Shown here: one piece after another, positions 29,501-41,358 of the stretch
Layout of the letters: each line of letters begins with the position of its first letter
Numbering within the stretch: position 1 is the first letter of the stretch
DNA from: Rhopalosiphum padi
Taxonomy: Eukaryota > Arthropoda > Insecta > Hemiptera > Aphididae
NCBI RefSeq assembly: GCF_020882245.1
Contig: NC_083599.1
Span: forward strand, 13,694,931-13,758,930
DNA length: 64,000 nt
Reading direction: 5' to 3'
Made by a program: the position numbers and the translations under genes
The notes under the pieces: generated by a model
Told to the model about the DNA's origin: nothing
The model's database searches: none
The model's input: only the letters and a program-made list of their open reading frames with translations

Positions 29501-30521
29501 GTTCTGTTTATTTGAAAACATCCATATTATCGCTATGACCTATCATTTTTGAGAAGATTCGAGCGATGAAATAATGCATGGTTATTGCCTATTGGTCTAT
29601 ACATCCTTATTAAATATTATCGATATCATATTTAATACAGTTATATTAGTTTATATTAAAGCACATAATACAATAATTTAAATTCAAGGCTATCATAGCA
29701 AAATTCCACTCGTTGAACTAACGTTAATCTGGGACTTCAACTACTACACATAAAATGGTGCAATTCATATTATATAATAATATATAATCGGGTGTTTATC
29801 TATTATACGAGATCGTGATGACGGTGATGACGGTGACGACGTGGTGGAAACGCCGTGTGTATCGAACTTGACGTTAGCAGTTGTATGATAAGGGTCGTCT
29901 TATAAAATTAATTTGACCTCTTATTGAACAACACCAACGCCGCCATCGAGCGATGTCCGTCTCTTCGTGTTCAACCACTATTGTCCTAATATTTTCAATC
30001 CATACGTTAATATGACTGTCGTCTCCCGCGGCACATCACTATAGATTACCAGGCTGTAATAGGGAGATTCCGCTCTTCGCGACTTTCTGTCACCCGCAGT
30101 AACGGCGCCAGAACCGTTTCAACCTCTGTGTTACACGCGGGAGGTCATTCGAGAGCGGAGAAAACCCCTTTTTTAATGGGTCTTTACATTATAAAACGAA
30201 ACTGATGACCGAATTTCATACCCATAGCTTCTGCGGTTCCGGCTAGGCGATATGACGAATCATAGAGTCTTTATTTTATACACATACATTAATTAATATA
30301 CTAAGAGATACTCTTATAGTATATTCAAAGTTGTGATCTTTGATGATGATGTATTGATTTAAATTTGATTTATACACTGCCGTTTATATATTATGTTGTA
30401 GGTGATCCGTGTTGACGTAATGCACACAATATAACCACCGTGCAATCGTTGTAAATTGAGATAGATAGGTTTTTATTATTTTATAATGTTTTCATTTTTT
30501 TTTTACATTCTGTATTATTAA
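26597..30521. other. Intergenic stretch with CpG-richer patches, no supported gene
   Basis: Patches at about 27,280-28,110 and 29,800-30,260 are richer in CpG than the surroundings. In the second, a GATGACGGT repeat gives a short acidic frame that stops after about 24 codons. I see no homology or splice-supported exon. They could be non-coding exons or regulatory DNA, but nothing in the sequence proves it. Confidence 0.45.
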
Positions 30522-30529
30522 GTGCCTTC

Positions 30530-30728
30530 CAGTGGCGGTGCCAGGATTTTTTCTAGGTAGGGCCAATAGGAGGACAACAATTATAAGAAAGGGCCACAAA
30601 AAATTAAAAATGAGTTTATTATAATGTCCAACTGTCTAACCTTAGGCCAGTGGTAGGGCCAGTGGTAAGGCCAAGCATTTTTAAGTAGGGCCATGGCCCT
30701 ACCTTTCCCGTTCCTGGCGCCGCCACTG
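30530..30728. mobile_element. hAT-type miniature element with AGGGCCA motifs, copy 1 (199 bp)
   Basis: It begins CAGTGGCGGTGCCAGG and ends CCTGGCGCCGCCACTG, inverted repeats with one mismatch region. The flanks GTGCCTTC (30,522-30,529) and GTGCCTAC (30,729-30,736) match at 7 of 8 positions, as expected for a hAT target duplication. The interior contains several GGGCCA motifs and a perfect palindrome TAGGGCCATGGCCCTA near the right end. It has no coding capacity. A second copy lies at 50,962-51,140. Confidence 0.88.
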
Positions 30729-33177
30729 GTGCCTACGACTCGTTTGGATTTGAAATTTGACAGTCTAATAATTTTATTGCACTCTACACTCTACAGTCGG
30801 TATAAATACAAAGTTATTAATTTATAAGCCTTAGATTGCAATAAACAAGAAAAAGGAATACCTACTAAAATAAAGGCATTCGTCTGTTATGTATTACATT
30901 TTGTATTGTTGGTTATTAAGAGTTTCAAATGTGTTTTCAAGTGGTATGAAAAATTGGATAAAATATGCTTCAAACTCTACAAATTTTTATGTATTTCTTA
31001 TTAATTAAGTTGATTTTTAAATAAATAATAAAAAGGATTTTAACTGTCTTGGTGTTAGTATTGTTAACTATTTCTGAAGTTTTATTTGAAAATTAATTTT
31101 TGACAGGAAAAGATTTTCAATCAGTTGGATAATAATAAATAATTATTATTATTTTAACTTTAAGTGTTTTTTTCCATATTATGTAAAATCGGAGTATATT
31201 ATAATAAAATTACGAATCCTTACGACTTAATATATAAATTATATAGGTAATTATATGATATCTATATTTCTAACATAACCTAGGAAATATAGACACTAGA
31301 TTATCTGAATCTAAGCTATTCAAACGCACTTTCAGAGTTTAAGTTGAAACATTCATGTTATCTTGTCATCAATATCATCATGTGATTATATTTTGTCATA
31401 TTAAATACGCTGACTCGAAATCAACTGGTGTCTTGTATACATATTCTCGTATCAATATATTATCTCCTTTATTCGTCGGGCGTTTCATATGTAATTGCTT
31501 TCACCGGCAAATTGACAAAAATCATAATAATAACTACTAGGCATTACCCGTAATAATAATATATACATATTACATATAGTATCATTCAACCGTCAGTTTA
31601 TCCATGTAATGTGATTTTTTACTTAATTCTTATAGTATAATTATTTTTGTATAGGCTGATGACACTATTTCAAATGTTGGTGTACACTGAGAGAAAATAG
31701 CCGTAATTTTGATTCATTGCACACTATACAATATTCTTACTGTTCTTGTTTTTATTAAACTTTAAACTAAATACTTAATTCCAATGCTCAAGCGTAGTTA
31801 ACAAAGTATAATAATTTAAATCTTACATTTTTCTAATACAATATTTTTCAGACCATTTTGGCTATAGGTATTATTACCAATTTTAAACACTACCTTGGGT
31901 AATAAGTTATAAATACCTAAACTAAAATAGACAGTCTCTTAAAAAGGTAATAATTATTTGTTTCGATTACGATACTCTGTGATCCTCTGTATATATATAT
32001 AGTAGATGGAGAGTGTACCTCTTATTTGGGGAATGGATGAATTCAATTTGAATTCAATGATAAATAATTGCATAAGAATAAACAGATTTTCTATCTCTAT
32101 TTCTAAGGATATTTTATAATTTAATTTTACACCTAGCTGTGAGTAATTTATTTAACTGTTTTTATCCACGTTAAAGCCTAATAATGTGTGAGCTATTTTT
32201 TTCAAACATATTGTATAATCTATCATATAATAATATTACATCATTAATTCTAACTAATAATTCAATAACACATACCGAAGCATGGGTTTGTATTGCACTA
32301 TACTTAAAATGGATCTAAATATTTTAGACTCAAAGCGAAAAGATGAATATTACTATTGATATAATTTGTGTTCTTATAAATTTGTATTGTTGTATTTTTC
32401 ATCACGTTTTGGGTCACTAAAAATGTTTCGATTGTGTACGTTAAGAGTGGTTTTTGATGGAAAATTGTATCTAGTTGGTATTTTGGGAGGCTCAACAATA
32501 TAAAATCCTTGTAATTTTTAATATTTTTATAAATATATCCTAAAATATAATACTTAGTAACATATTCTGACAGACAATATTCGCTTAAAATATTTTTTTT
32601 GTATGCAATGATTTATAATTGAATTCAAAGTTGACACGTACATTACATTGACTTACTTCTAAATTATAAGATTCGCTCAATACATCCTACACAATATATA
32701 TCAAAGTAGTAACCTACCTTTCCCGATTTTAATTATTTATTTAAAATAATATACGAAATTGTGGACATTTTTAAGTTCTTACATTTTTGGATAGGTAATA
32801 ATATTATAAAACCATTATTAAATTCTGATCGGAGCAATGAATATATTAATTTATAAATTATACCTATGTGTGATTGAACATATTTTTAGTAGATAAAAAA
32901 ACCATGATCTTCAATTTTAAGCGTGATTTCTGATAAAAAATTGAATATATTTTTTACTTTATGGAAAGAGTCATGCCAAATACAAAAAACCAACATTTTA
33001 GCGCAAAACCAATTTTCAATTTATTCGATTTTTGGTTTTTATTTTGTTTGTTTATGATTTTCAAAAATATTTTTGTATTATTTATTAAATTTATAGGTAC
33101 ATAAAAAAAAAACAATTTCTTCGTCTCTATAAACAAAAATTTAAAAAAATGCCTGCTGTATATTAATTTTTAAGAAT

Positions 33178-33286
33178 ATTTTCTCATTGCAGAACAGCAC
33201 AATATTGAAATTTGTGAACGAAAATTTGCTATGTTGTACATACAGAATAAAATGGTGACAACACAGCAGGTAATACGTCCTCTTAA
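33178..33286. repeat. Right arm of the TTAAGAGGACG fold-back family
   Basis: The segment runs through GTGAACGAAAATTTGCTATG and a GTGACAACACAGCAGG block and ends CGTCCTCTTAA. Reverse-complemented it follows the arm at 38,594 (TTAAGAGGACG, then a TGTGTTGTCTCCGTC block, then GGCAAATTTTCGTTCACC). The matching left arm is not obvious, so this is a solo or badly decayed copy. Confidence 0.6.
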
Positions 33287-33475
33287 TACCAAAATTTGAA
33301 TACTGGTAAAAACCATTAAATTAAAAACAAGGAATATCGAAATCGATACAGAAATGTAAAAAAAAACCCACTACTGGTGATAAAAAATGAAATACCGGTA
33401 TTTCAAATAGATATTGTAATCGGAAAATTAAAACCGGTATTCAGAAAAATTTCAGTATTAAACCTTGCTAAAAAA
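33284..33475. mobile_element. Small inverted-repeat element with ACCGGTATT ends
   Basis: The left side reads AATACCAAAATTTGAATACT then GGT. The reverse complement of the right side reads AATACTGAAATTTTTCTGAA then TACCGGT. The two sides are similar inverted arms, and a further ATACCGGTAT palindrome sits between them. The element lies between two outward-oriented arms of the TTAAGAGGACG family. I see no clear target duplication, so the borders are approximate. Confidence 0.4.
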
Positions 33476-33558
33476 AAAACTGGAAAATTAAAAAAAAAAA
33501 TTATTGAAATAAAATTTTTATTATCAAAAATTTGATAATCTAATAAATGCTGAACATT

Positions 33559-33680
33559 TTAAGAGGACGCAAAACCCACATATAACTTCTCCGCTTTTAT
33601 TACGTAAAACATACAAAATTTGAATTCAGCAGAACCTTTTTATTGTAACTGTAAATAAAAACATTTTATTCAATTGACGT
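33559..33680. repeat. Left arm of the TTAAGAGGACG fold-back family
   Basis: It starts TTAAGAGGACGCAAAACCC, continues with ACTTCTCCGC and then AAATTTGAATTCAGCAGAAC. This is the order seen in the complete copy at 56,584 (terminal TTAAGAGGA, TATCTCTAAC, AAATTTGCGTTCAGCAGAA). No right arm was found downstream. Confidence 0.6.
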
Positions 33681-35438
33681 ATAATTTAACTTAAAGACAA
33701 GAGCGTTACCGGTCATTGTTTTTTTTTTATAATTATTTTCTTTTCTAAGCAGATTATAAATATCTTGAATAGTAATAAAATTAACTGCAGGGAAATTTAT
33801 TTTTTTACCCAAACATCTGTATGTATCAAATAAATCCAATTTTCTACCAGAAATCATTCTCAAAATCGAGTATTAACTGCTCCAAAATTGACTCAAAAAT
33901 AGGCACTAACACACATCAATACATCATTAAAAAATGATAGTCTTGTCACTTTCAAAAATCATATGAAATTTAGACCGATTCAAATTTAATAGGTATATAG
34001 ACAAATAACGTTTAAAAACTGTTGATTACACATTTAAATCGTGTTAAATAGATTAGTTTATTTTGACAATAAATCAATACAACAATACAACATCAACATA
34101 AAACTTATTATATTATATATATATATTATGTCACACAAATTTCGAAATTATAATGGATCTGAGATATTATAAACAAAAGTAGTTCTCAAATTCTTTTAAA
34201 GGTAAACACTCATTTTTACAAAGATTATTTAAGTTTTAGAAAACGTATTTTTCGCATAAAGTAAAGGAGTGACGTGAGGATATACCACAAAATATTGATT
34301 TACTATTCCACTAATCTAAACTTTAAAATACTAATTTACTATTACTATTTTTTCAAGATTAAATTTTTATATGATAAAATTCTTGGAAAAATATTTCATT
34401 AATTAATATGAAATTAAAAATGTATGCTTACATTAAACAATTAAAAACTATTGAAATTATGGATAATTTATTTTTTTTTTTAAAAAACAGTAAAAGCTAT
34501 AGTGGCTTGTTTTTAATATATAAATTATAAGTGCTATACTTTATTATGTTAATAGAATTGTACGAATCATTCTTTGCTAGGGATAGATTTTCAAAAATTC
34601 TGATTAAATAATATTAATAACAAGGAATAGTCATACATAAAATTTGTAACAAGAAGAAAAAATGTATCCAGCCCAAAACATGTATAATGTTTATAAAAAT
34701 TATCCAAAAAAACTAATATAATTTAAGATAATGAGAGTTTTACCTTTAAAAGAACCGCCTTACTTGTTTATATTATATACTATAATATAACAAAAAGGTT
34801 GCATAAAATTTTACATTATTTTAATTTAATTTAGTATAATATAACCGACTGAGCATATTTTAAATGTATAATGGACGTTTACTTGTACTGAAATAATAGG
34901 AATGAGCGATTTTAAAGTTGATTAAAAAACAAATTTTATTTTTCATTTTAATTCTTAGATTTGCAAATATTATATTTATATTAATTTGTTTGGTCCTTTG
35001 GTATTGTATATTTATATGAACTGATGAAGATCGTATACTTATTGATCTTATATTTTATGATATATTATACATAACAATACAATTAAAATTATGCAGAAAA
35101 ACGGTAATAACATTTTTAAATATTTGTATATTATAAATATGTATCTATATTTTTATTTTAAAGTTGTTAAACAAATTTTATTTTGTATCTATGCAAGGCC
35201 AGCAAGTTAATAATTCTAATAATTTCAACGAATTTTTTTTTTCCAATGTAATGATAGATTCACCAAGATGTCGAAGTCAAAATTTCAAAAGTTTTTAAAA
35301 TTAATAAGATTAAAACTATTATCTAAATTTTATTATTTAAATTTTTAGTATAATAACGTTCGTTTTCAATCAAAATACTATACTAAGTAAACCAAGTAAA
35401 ATATGAATATTTATAATTTATATGAGTATATCCTAAAA

Positions 35439-35520
35439 CAGGGATGACAAATTTGTGGCACACGAAAAATCAAAATATTTACTATGTATTTTATATTTTA
35501 TTTTGAATAATAAATAATAA

Positions 35521-35557
<37 letters not shown>

Positions 35558-35873
35558 TTCAGAAAATTAAATATTGTAGATCCGTTGAGAACATTGATAA
35601 TATATTAAACGTAAAATGACGCAATCTTCTTAAATAATTACCATTATAGATTATTATAGTGAATGGACAGAAAAACTTTTTGCGATAGAGAATATTATAT
35701 TAACGATTTAATACTAGAGACTGTACTTTTATTATTTTAAGAATTTTCAAATAAAGAAAAAATTATTTTACGCATAAAGTTATTTTAATTATAGGTTGGT
35801 ATCTATAAATAATATTTTTCATAATATAAAATTAAAATCAGAAAAAAACATCTTGTTAATTTTGTCACCCCCG
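35439..35873. mobile_element. hAT-like miniature element with CAGGGATGACAAA end
   Basis: The left end is CAGGGATGACAAATTTGTGG. The reverse complement of the right end is CGGGGGTGACAAAATTAAC. These are imperfect inverted repeats. The flanks TCCTAAAA and GCCTACAA match at 6 of 8 positions, compatible with a decayed 8-bp hAT duplication. There is no coding capacity, and a (TA)n run lies inside. Confidence 0.55.
35523..35552. repeat. (TA)15 microsatellite
   Basis: An uninterrupted alternating TA run of about 30 bases lies inside the element at 35,439-35,873. Confidence 0.9.
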
Positions 35874-36206
35874 GCCTACAACATTATAATAATAATATAT
35901 AATACGATTTATAAATAGCTTATAAGCTATAAATATCTAGATAATTTTTCAATTGAAATTTAAACGAACTACGCGAAGCAATCTAAATTTTGACTAATAT
36001 CCTATATTATAACTATTAAAAGTACCCATAGTATTCTCAAAGCATCACTAAAAGCAGATTTAAGATCCTAAAGAAATAATATAATTATTATTAATTATAA
36101 TCTATAGGGGTACCTACTAAATTTTATTATTATTATTTTTTTTTTTTAATCAACTTGTTAAAAAATGATTGATGGGTAGTTCTTGAGAACAGATTATCAT
36201 CAGTGG

Positions 36207-36473
36207 TTATTTAAAATAATAAAAAAGTGCAAATAGTTTAGAATTTTTAACAAGTCGACCACGTGAACGCAATCTGGTGAACGTATATCGCACATACATT
36301 TCTTTGTATAATATATCGATATTATAACGCAAAAAATCCATTAATTTACTAACTTTAAAAAAGCGGCTGCGTTTGATCTTTTTAAGTGGAAGTGTCTTAT
36401 TTTTTCGGGACTTCCGTCTCCTGTGGCGACGACGTCTTGCGCGGATCTTGAAGCGACGCAGCACAACGTTCAT
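36207..36473 (-). CDS. Candidate small, highly basic protein (88 aa), unrecognised
   Basis: The frame starts with ATG at 36,473 and ends at a TAA at 36,207-36,209. The first third is extraordinarily rich in arginine and lysine (for example RARRRRHRRRKSRKNK at residues 11-26) and uses CGT, CGC, CGA, AGA and AGG codons. The rest mixes basic, aromatic and leucine residues (KLMDFLRYNIDILYKEMYV). Base composition at the start is clearly less AT-rich than the flanks, unlike the chance ORFs nearby. A TTTTTTCAG tract lies about 12 bases before the ATG, so it might also be an internal or last exon. I do not recognise a family. Chance or a protamine-like or RNA/DNA-binding small protein are both possible. 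Confidence 0.3.
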   Translation of the reverse strand: MNVVLRRFKIRARRRRHRRRKSRKNKTLPLKKIKRSRFFKVSKLMDFLRYNIDILYKEMYVRYTFTRLRSRGRLVKNSKLFALFYYFK

Positions 36474-36844
36474 AACGCAAAGTGACTGAAAAAATACACA
36501 AAATCATCAGTTCACCGAAGTTTTCAAAAAAAAGATTGTTATTAAATGTATACCATTATTCTCGTCTAAATCTATTGAATTCTTTTTCGCTTAACACGAC
36601 TAAGAAAAATAATAAAAAGACGACGAAGCCGTTAATCGTTTTATATTCATTTTTAAATTCTTAATTCTAGGTGTTTTGATCAATTTTTTTTTTAATTTTT
36701 CAATAACGGTGTTGCGATAACTTTTATAATTTATAATAATTTTATAATGATAAGATTTAATACAGAAAATTTTAATATTCTATTTATTTATTAATTATTT
36801 CCAAGACCTGAATTAAGATTTTTTTTTACAGTATCGCTGCCCTC

Positions 36845-37644
36845 CTAAGCCAAAAGGCAGTAAGCGACAATGTAGTATAGTCTTGAGAAAAATAACTTTT
36901 TATGAATCATTTTGTTATTTTTATCACAATATCAAAATAAAATAATAAATTAAAGGCTCTTAGATAACATTTTCTGTAGAATCCAATAATAACACTCATA
37001 AATAAATTCTAAGATGCCTCTTAACGCTTCAAATTGCAAATACACACTTTTAACTCAGTGGTGTTAAAACATGTTACGTGTACAACAATGGAAGATTAAA
37101 GATAATTATTTTAATACTTCATGGCCGATGGGCTAAATCACAATCACAGGATTAATAACAATCCCTGTTATTTTAACAGTATCTTTATAAATTATAATCA
37201 TGTATGATAATATAACATTGTGTGATAGGTGCGGCTAGAAAATTATTATCTATATTGAACGAAGATAGTGTATTTGAGTGAGTACTACCGTATAATATGT
37301 ACCTAGTCAGTTGCTGCTTTTTTGCTTAGTATCATTTATATATTTATAAATACGTATATGTTTACCAGTGCTTTTCAAACTGAGGGCGCCGGCCCCCTCG
37401 GGAAGCCGTGAAATATTTATTTTATCTAAAATATTTTCGGTTATTTAGTTATTAAATGACCGACCATGTGATTAATCATTATCGATAAAGTCTAATGTTA
37501 AATAACTGTTATTTAATAACAATAAAATTGTTTTGATTTCACATTATTAAGGAATAAAAAATGCTCCTAAAAATAACGAATATTTTGATATAATTAACTC
37601 ATTTTTCAAATTGTATCGCTTACTGCCTTTCAATTTTGGCTTAG
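36845..37644. mobile_element. Inverted-repeat element with GGCAGTAAGCGA arms (about 800 bp)
   Basis: The left arm reads CTAAGCCAAAAGGCAGTAAG then CGACAATG. The right arm reads ATTGTATCGCTTACTGCCTT then TCAATTTTGGCTTAG, the reverse complement with small gaps. I see no clear target duplication and no transposase frame. A GC-rich patch near 37,382-37,402 (GGGCGCCGGCCCCCTCGGG) lies inside, next to a CAGTGCTTTTCAAACTG sequence resembling other hAT ends, so the block may be composite. Confidence 0.45.
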
Positions 37645-38593
37645 AAAAAACGTAAACACATACAAAATTGTCAATTGTATACCTAGTAAGTTAATAAATA
37701 AAATTTGATTATTACCTACATTAACAACAAGTTTGGAAATATACTTATTAGTTATTTCTAAATTAAGTTATATTTCCCTATCTATTATCTTAAACATTAT
37801 ATTATATTATTGATTATTATTGTAGCTAGGATTTTATAGCAAATGCTTTGTTGGCAAGGAATGTAATAAAAAGGCACAATTCTTATATATTATATTATAT
37901 AGATTCCGTATCGTGTATCATTCTAATCATAATGAAGACCAAGACATTTAGTGAACTTTATTTTGCTTACTTTTATTTTTTTCCTCTAAATATTTTTTTT
38001 AATTTTTCCATTACACGTATTTTCTTGAATAATTTTTTTTAATTATTTCCACGAAAAATTTCAATTGTTTCAATAAGGCTGTTGAAAGCGAACCATTTTT
38101 AAGGAGTTGTAATTAGGCAATATTCGATATCTATCGTGAGTTATGTGTAACTGTGTGTGTTGTGACTGATCACTAATGTGCGTGAGTTCCCCGAACGTTT
38201 TATGTATCAATGATAAACTACGGCTTAGATTCTTGGAAATCAGTAACGTACATACGCGCAGTCACACGCCACTAAATTTTGCGATAAAAAAAATAGTTTT
38301 TACATGAAAATCACAAAAAGAGGAAGAAAAATTCACCCAGTACCATGGGCGCAACTAGGGGGGAGCTTGGGAGTGCTTAGCACTCCCAATATCAAAATTA
38401 GCACTCCCAAATTTTCTATATTGGTTTTTTACAATATTTGTAAAATTTCTGATTTGCTAATTAATAATTTATGAGTATTGACCTGTAAAATTATTAATAT
38501 ATCAAAATATTATAAATGGAAACTTCAAATACGTATAGTCTATAAGGCGTACAGTATAGGTACATAAATACGTAGAATCAGTAGGTTTTATTT

Positions 38594-38840
38594 TTAAGAG
38601 GACGTAGTACCCGCATGTGTTGTCTCCGTCTTACACACGTACGACATGGCAAATTTTCGTTCACCAGTTTCAGTAGGTACTGTTAGTTTTGATATTAAAG
38701 TGAATTGAACTATTATAAAATTTAAAGGTAAGATTATCCAGGGCCTCACGTAGCTTTTTAATGTTATTATTACTTTTAAGTAAGTTATGATCTTTTTGAA
38801 ACTGCGCATTTTAAAATTATCATAAATTCATAACTGTTAG
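38594..38840. mobile_element. Nested partial copy of the TTAAGAGGACG fold-back family
   Basis: It starts TTAAGAGGACGTAGTACCCG, followed by a TGTGTTGTCTCCGTC block, CGTACGACATGGCAAATTTT and CGTTCACC. This left arm is the best-preserved terminus of the family in the window. The right arm is truncated near 38,840. It sits inside the hAT copy at 38,344-39,213 and directly before the hATC coding fragment, so it inserted later than that hAT element. Confidence 0.75.
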
Positions 38841-38844
38841 ATTC

Positions 38845-39048
38845 TTGCAGTTAACGATTAATTGTGAAGGATCTTTTTCTGTAATGCGAAGAGTGAAGAA
38901 TTGGCTTCAAACAAGCATGCAACAAAAACGTTTTAAAAATCTAGCTTCGATATATTATATTGAAAGAGAAATTACCAATAACATAAATACTGAAAACATA
39001 TTAAACAAGTTTGCATTAACTAATAAAAGAAAAATTAATTTGTTATAA
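38845..39048 (+). pseudogene. hAT transposase C-terminal dimerisation (hATC) fragment
   Basis: The open frame of 67 codons shows the hATC signature: CEGSFSVMRRVKNWL, then QTSMQQKRFKNLASIYYIER, then a short helix with INTENILNKFA. In intact hAT transposases this block mediates dimerisation and completes the active fold (ERSFS...LKxIKxxLRSxMxxxRLxxLAxLxIE). The N-terminal BED-type zinc finger and the catalytic core are absent, and the frame begins without an ATG, immediately after the nested fold-back arm. It ends in TAA before the hAT right end. It is a transposon relic, not a host gene. Confidence 0.8.
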
Positions 39049-39221
39049 CAATATAATATGAGTATTATTATATTATATACTATAGGTACTATATTATGTT
39101 AAAATTTTTTTTATGTATAATAATTTTGCTTATCATAAATAATGGGGGGAGGGCTCTTATATTGTACTATAGGTTTTAGTACTCCCATACATTTTAGCCT
39201 AGTTGTGCCCATGTCCAGTAC

Positions 39222-40278
39222 CAAAAGTTTGATTTTAATTTTTAAAACATATTTTAATTCCTTATTCTCTTTTCTAGGTTATGTGGCAAATGGATTTTCG
39301 ATTTTTTTATTGTTTAATTAGTTTAGACAGAATAGTAACAAATGAATTATATTTCTAAATAATTTTTTTTCAAAATTCACCTTACTTTAGTGTTACTAAA
39401 TTTTAAATCCATTTCCTACATAACCTAGAAAAGAAAATAAGGAATTTAAATATGTTTACAAAATTAATATCGGAATTTTGTTACTTGGTAAATTGTTCTT
39501 TCGCTTATTTATCTAAATGCACGAAAAACGAAAAAAAAACGACCCGCTTTCAACAGCTGTATTCTATTAGACATTAGTCAGATTATTTTCTATTTTCAAC
39601 GATAGGTTCAATTTTCACCGTGAAAACTATTTAGTTAATAGTTATTTAATACATGGTTGATAAAATAATTAAAAGAATACATGTTACAGTATTATCAAAG
39701 TGACAGTTTTAGCAACTTAATTTGGTAAATATATTTTTATAAATTATTTAAATGCTTTTTTAACGATTTATCTTGCTACAAAATCTGCTTCCCAGTAATT
39801 GAAAAAAGCAAATAAAAATATTTTTGTCCAATTTTTAGCAATAAATTGGAAAAATAGCTTCGTAATAGTAAATATATTATATTATATTACATTGACCGTC
39901 AAATCAGAAATACAATTGATTCGTTCTTATATATTATGAAAACTTGTAATTTTTGGTACTTATACTAATTTTATCAAAACGAATTTCTAAATATTTGATT
40001 ACGCATTTCTCATACCCGTGCATCATATAATATATTATACTCGAAAATTTTTTTTTTTATTGAAGGGTGGGCAAGCATGAGTATAATATGATATTACATA
40101 TTTTAATTTTTTTAAAACCGCTACAATATGCTTACGAGACTCAGTTTACTGTATAAAATAATATTTTCGACGACAAGAATATATTATTATTCGCTGCGAT
40201 CTGAGCCGGGAACCTGACCTGTACAACGCGCATAACGATCATCACAAAATCATAATAATATCATCATTATCGTTGCCA
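39222..40278. other. AT-rich stretch, no supported gene
   Basis: I see only AT-driven frames and poly-T runs. Confidence 0.5.
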
Positions 40279-40324
40279 TTATTTATTATTATTATTATTA
40301 TTATTGTTATTATTATTATTATTG
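40279..40324. repeat. (TTA)n microsatellite
   Basis: About 45 bases of TTA/ATT triplets with one interruption (GTT). It gives rise to the isoleucine run of a spurious minus-strand ORF at 40,242-40,475. Confidence 0.9.
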
Positions 40325-40787
40325 CAGGTACAAGTATAATACTTACGAGCGAGTATATAACATGATCTTTTTGAACAACTGATACGAGTAAGTTGTACTC
40401 AGTGTTGGGAATTCTTACGTAGATCACAATCACATCGGTAACGCGACAATCCAAACTAACCAGTGGCGCACCCATGATAATATACGTAGAGATGTAGTCT
40501 TAGACTTGTGTCTCCAATAAAGGGGCCGTAGCGGCTGCAAAGTCGTCGTCGTCGTCCTCGTCGTCCTTTTCGTTGATGTCGCCGGTTATACTCGATTCGT
40601 CTGTGCCTCTGTCACGCTCCTCGTCGTCGTCGTCGTCGTCGTCGTCTGCTGCTGTAGCCGCTCTCCTAGTCGTCGTCCGGTGCTGTTCGACGGTGTTGTC
40701 GCGCGCCCGATGATCGCCGCGGTGCTTTCGCTTATCGGCTGCGGCGGTGGCGGCGAAGGTCAGCCGGAGTTGGCCGACCCGTCGTTT

Positions 40788-41015
40788 CTATTCCTTTGTA
40801 CGGCGGTCCCACAGGTTTCTCTCCCGGCACACCGGCGATAGCCAAGACGCGTGCTGCAGCCGCTGCAATATGTCCCGTTCCGGATGTACGGGCCCCGCTC
40901 GCATCCGGTGGTAAGCTTCGGTCAAGCGCTCGTACAGATTAGCGATGCGCAACACCAGCCTCCTCAAGTGTTCCGAAGGCGTACGTGATCTGCGGTTCCG
41001 GCGTCCGGACGGCAT
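40788..41015 (-). CDS. Candidate first coding exon in CpG block (75 aa), unrecognised
   Basis: The frame begins with ATG at 41,015, after an in-frame TAG four codons upstream, and ends at TAG (40,788-40,790). The product starts MPSGRRNRRSRTPSEHLRRL, then has a helical-looking stretch (VLRIANLYERLTEAYHRMRA) and RDILQRLQHASWL. No known domain is recognised. After the single TAG the same frame stays open for another 95 codons to a TAA at 40,500-40,502, including runs of 8 and 5 aspartates. The long frame may simply reflect GC-rich composition; or there may be a donor before the TAG (for example at GTACAA), stop readthrough, or a sequence error. A TATA box lies about 345 bases upstream. Confidence 0.35.
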   Translation of the reverse strand: MPSGRRNRRSRTPSEHLRRLVLRIANLYERLTEAYHRMRAGPVHPERDILQRLQHASWLSPVCRERNLWDRRTKE

Positions 41016-41358
41016 GCCCTCAGGAATCTACGATTGGCGCGGCCTGCGTAAGACGGACGACTAGCTGCAGTACCGCGCGAAACGTCGAGAGATTTTACGC
41101 GATTGACGATAATAATAAAATTGTTATTTTCGCTATAATATTGTAATAATATTTATCGTACCGCAATATACTATACTGCGGTGCGTAATTATTTATGTGT
41201 GCGGTGTGCGATGTCCGGGCGGAACGCGACGAGATGGACGTGAGAGCGTATGCTGCACAAAGGCGGCGGACGGGCTCGGCAGACGAATGTCGCTGCAGGA
41301 GCGTTACGCCTGTCGCGCGAGACGTTTCGCGTATACGCGAAGGCGGCTCGGCATACGG

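Larger units (their letters stand above)
30737..36206. other. AT-rich stretch holding only repeats
   Basis: No gene could be supported. Miniature-element arms at 33.2-33.7 kb and a hAT-like element at 35.44-35.87 kb are listed separately. The remaining ORFs of 60-65 codons are AT-driven. Confidence 0.5.
38344..39213 (+). mobile_element. Degenerate hAT transposon with hATC fragment (870 bp)
   Basis: The ends are CATGGGCGCAACTAGG on the left and, reverse-complemented, CATGGGCACAACTAGG on the right (15 of 16 identical). The flanks CCCAGTAC and TCCAGTAC match at 7 of 8 positions, a hAT-style 8-bp duplication. Just inside the left end are a perfect palindrome GGGAGTGCTTAGCACTCCC and a second GCACTCCCAA copy; ACTCCC also occurs near the right end. 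Such subterminal motifs are typical transposase-binding sites in hAT elements. The inside has a transposase C-terminal fragment and a nested fold-back element arm. It is too short for a full hAT transposase, so it is an internally deleted, immobile copy. Confidence 0.85.

Noticed and set aside
40242..40475. Minus-strand ORF of 77 codons with isoleucine run
   Set aside because: The run is translated (TTA)n microsatellite and the rest has no domain resemblance. A GTAAGT donor on the minus strand near 40,343 is noted but does not prove an exon.
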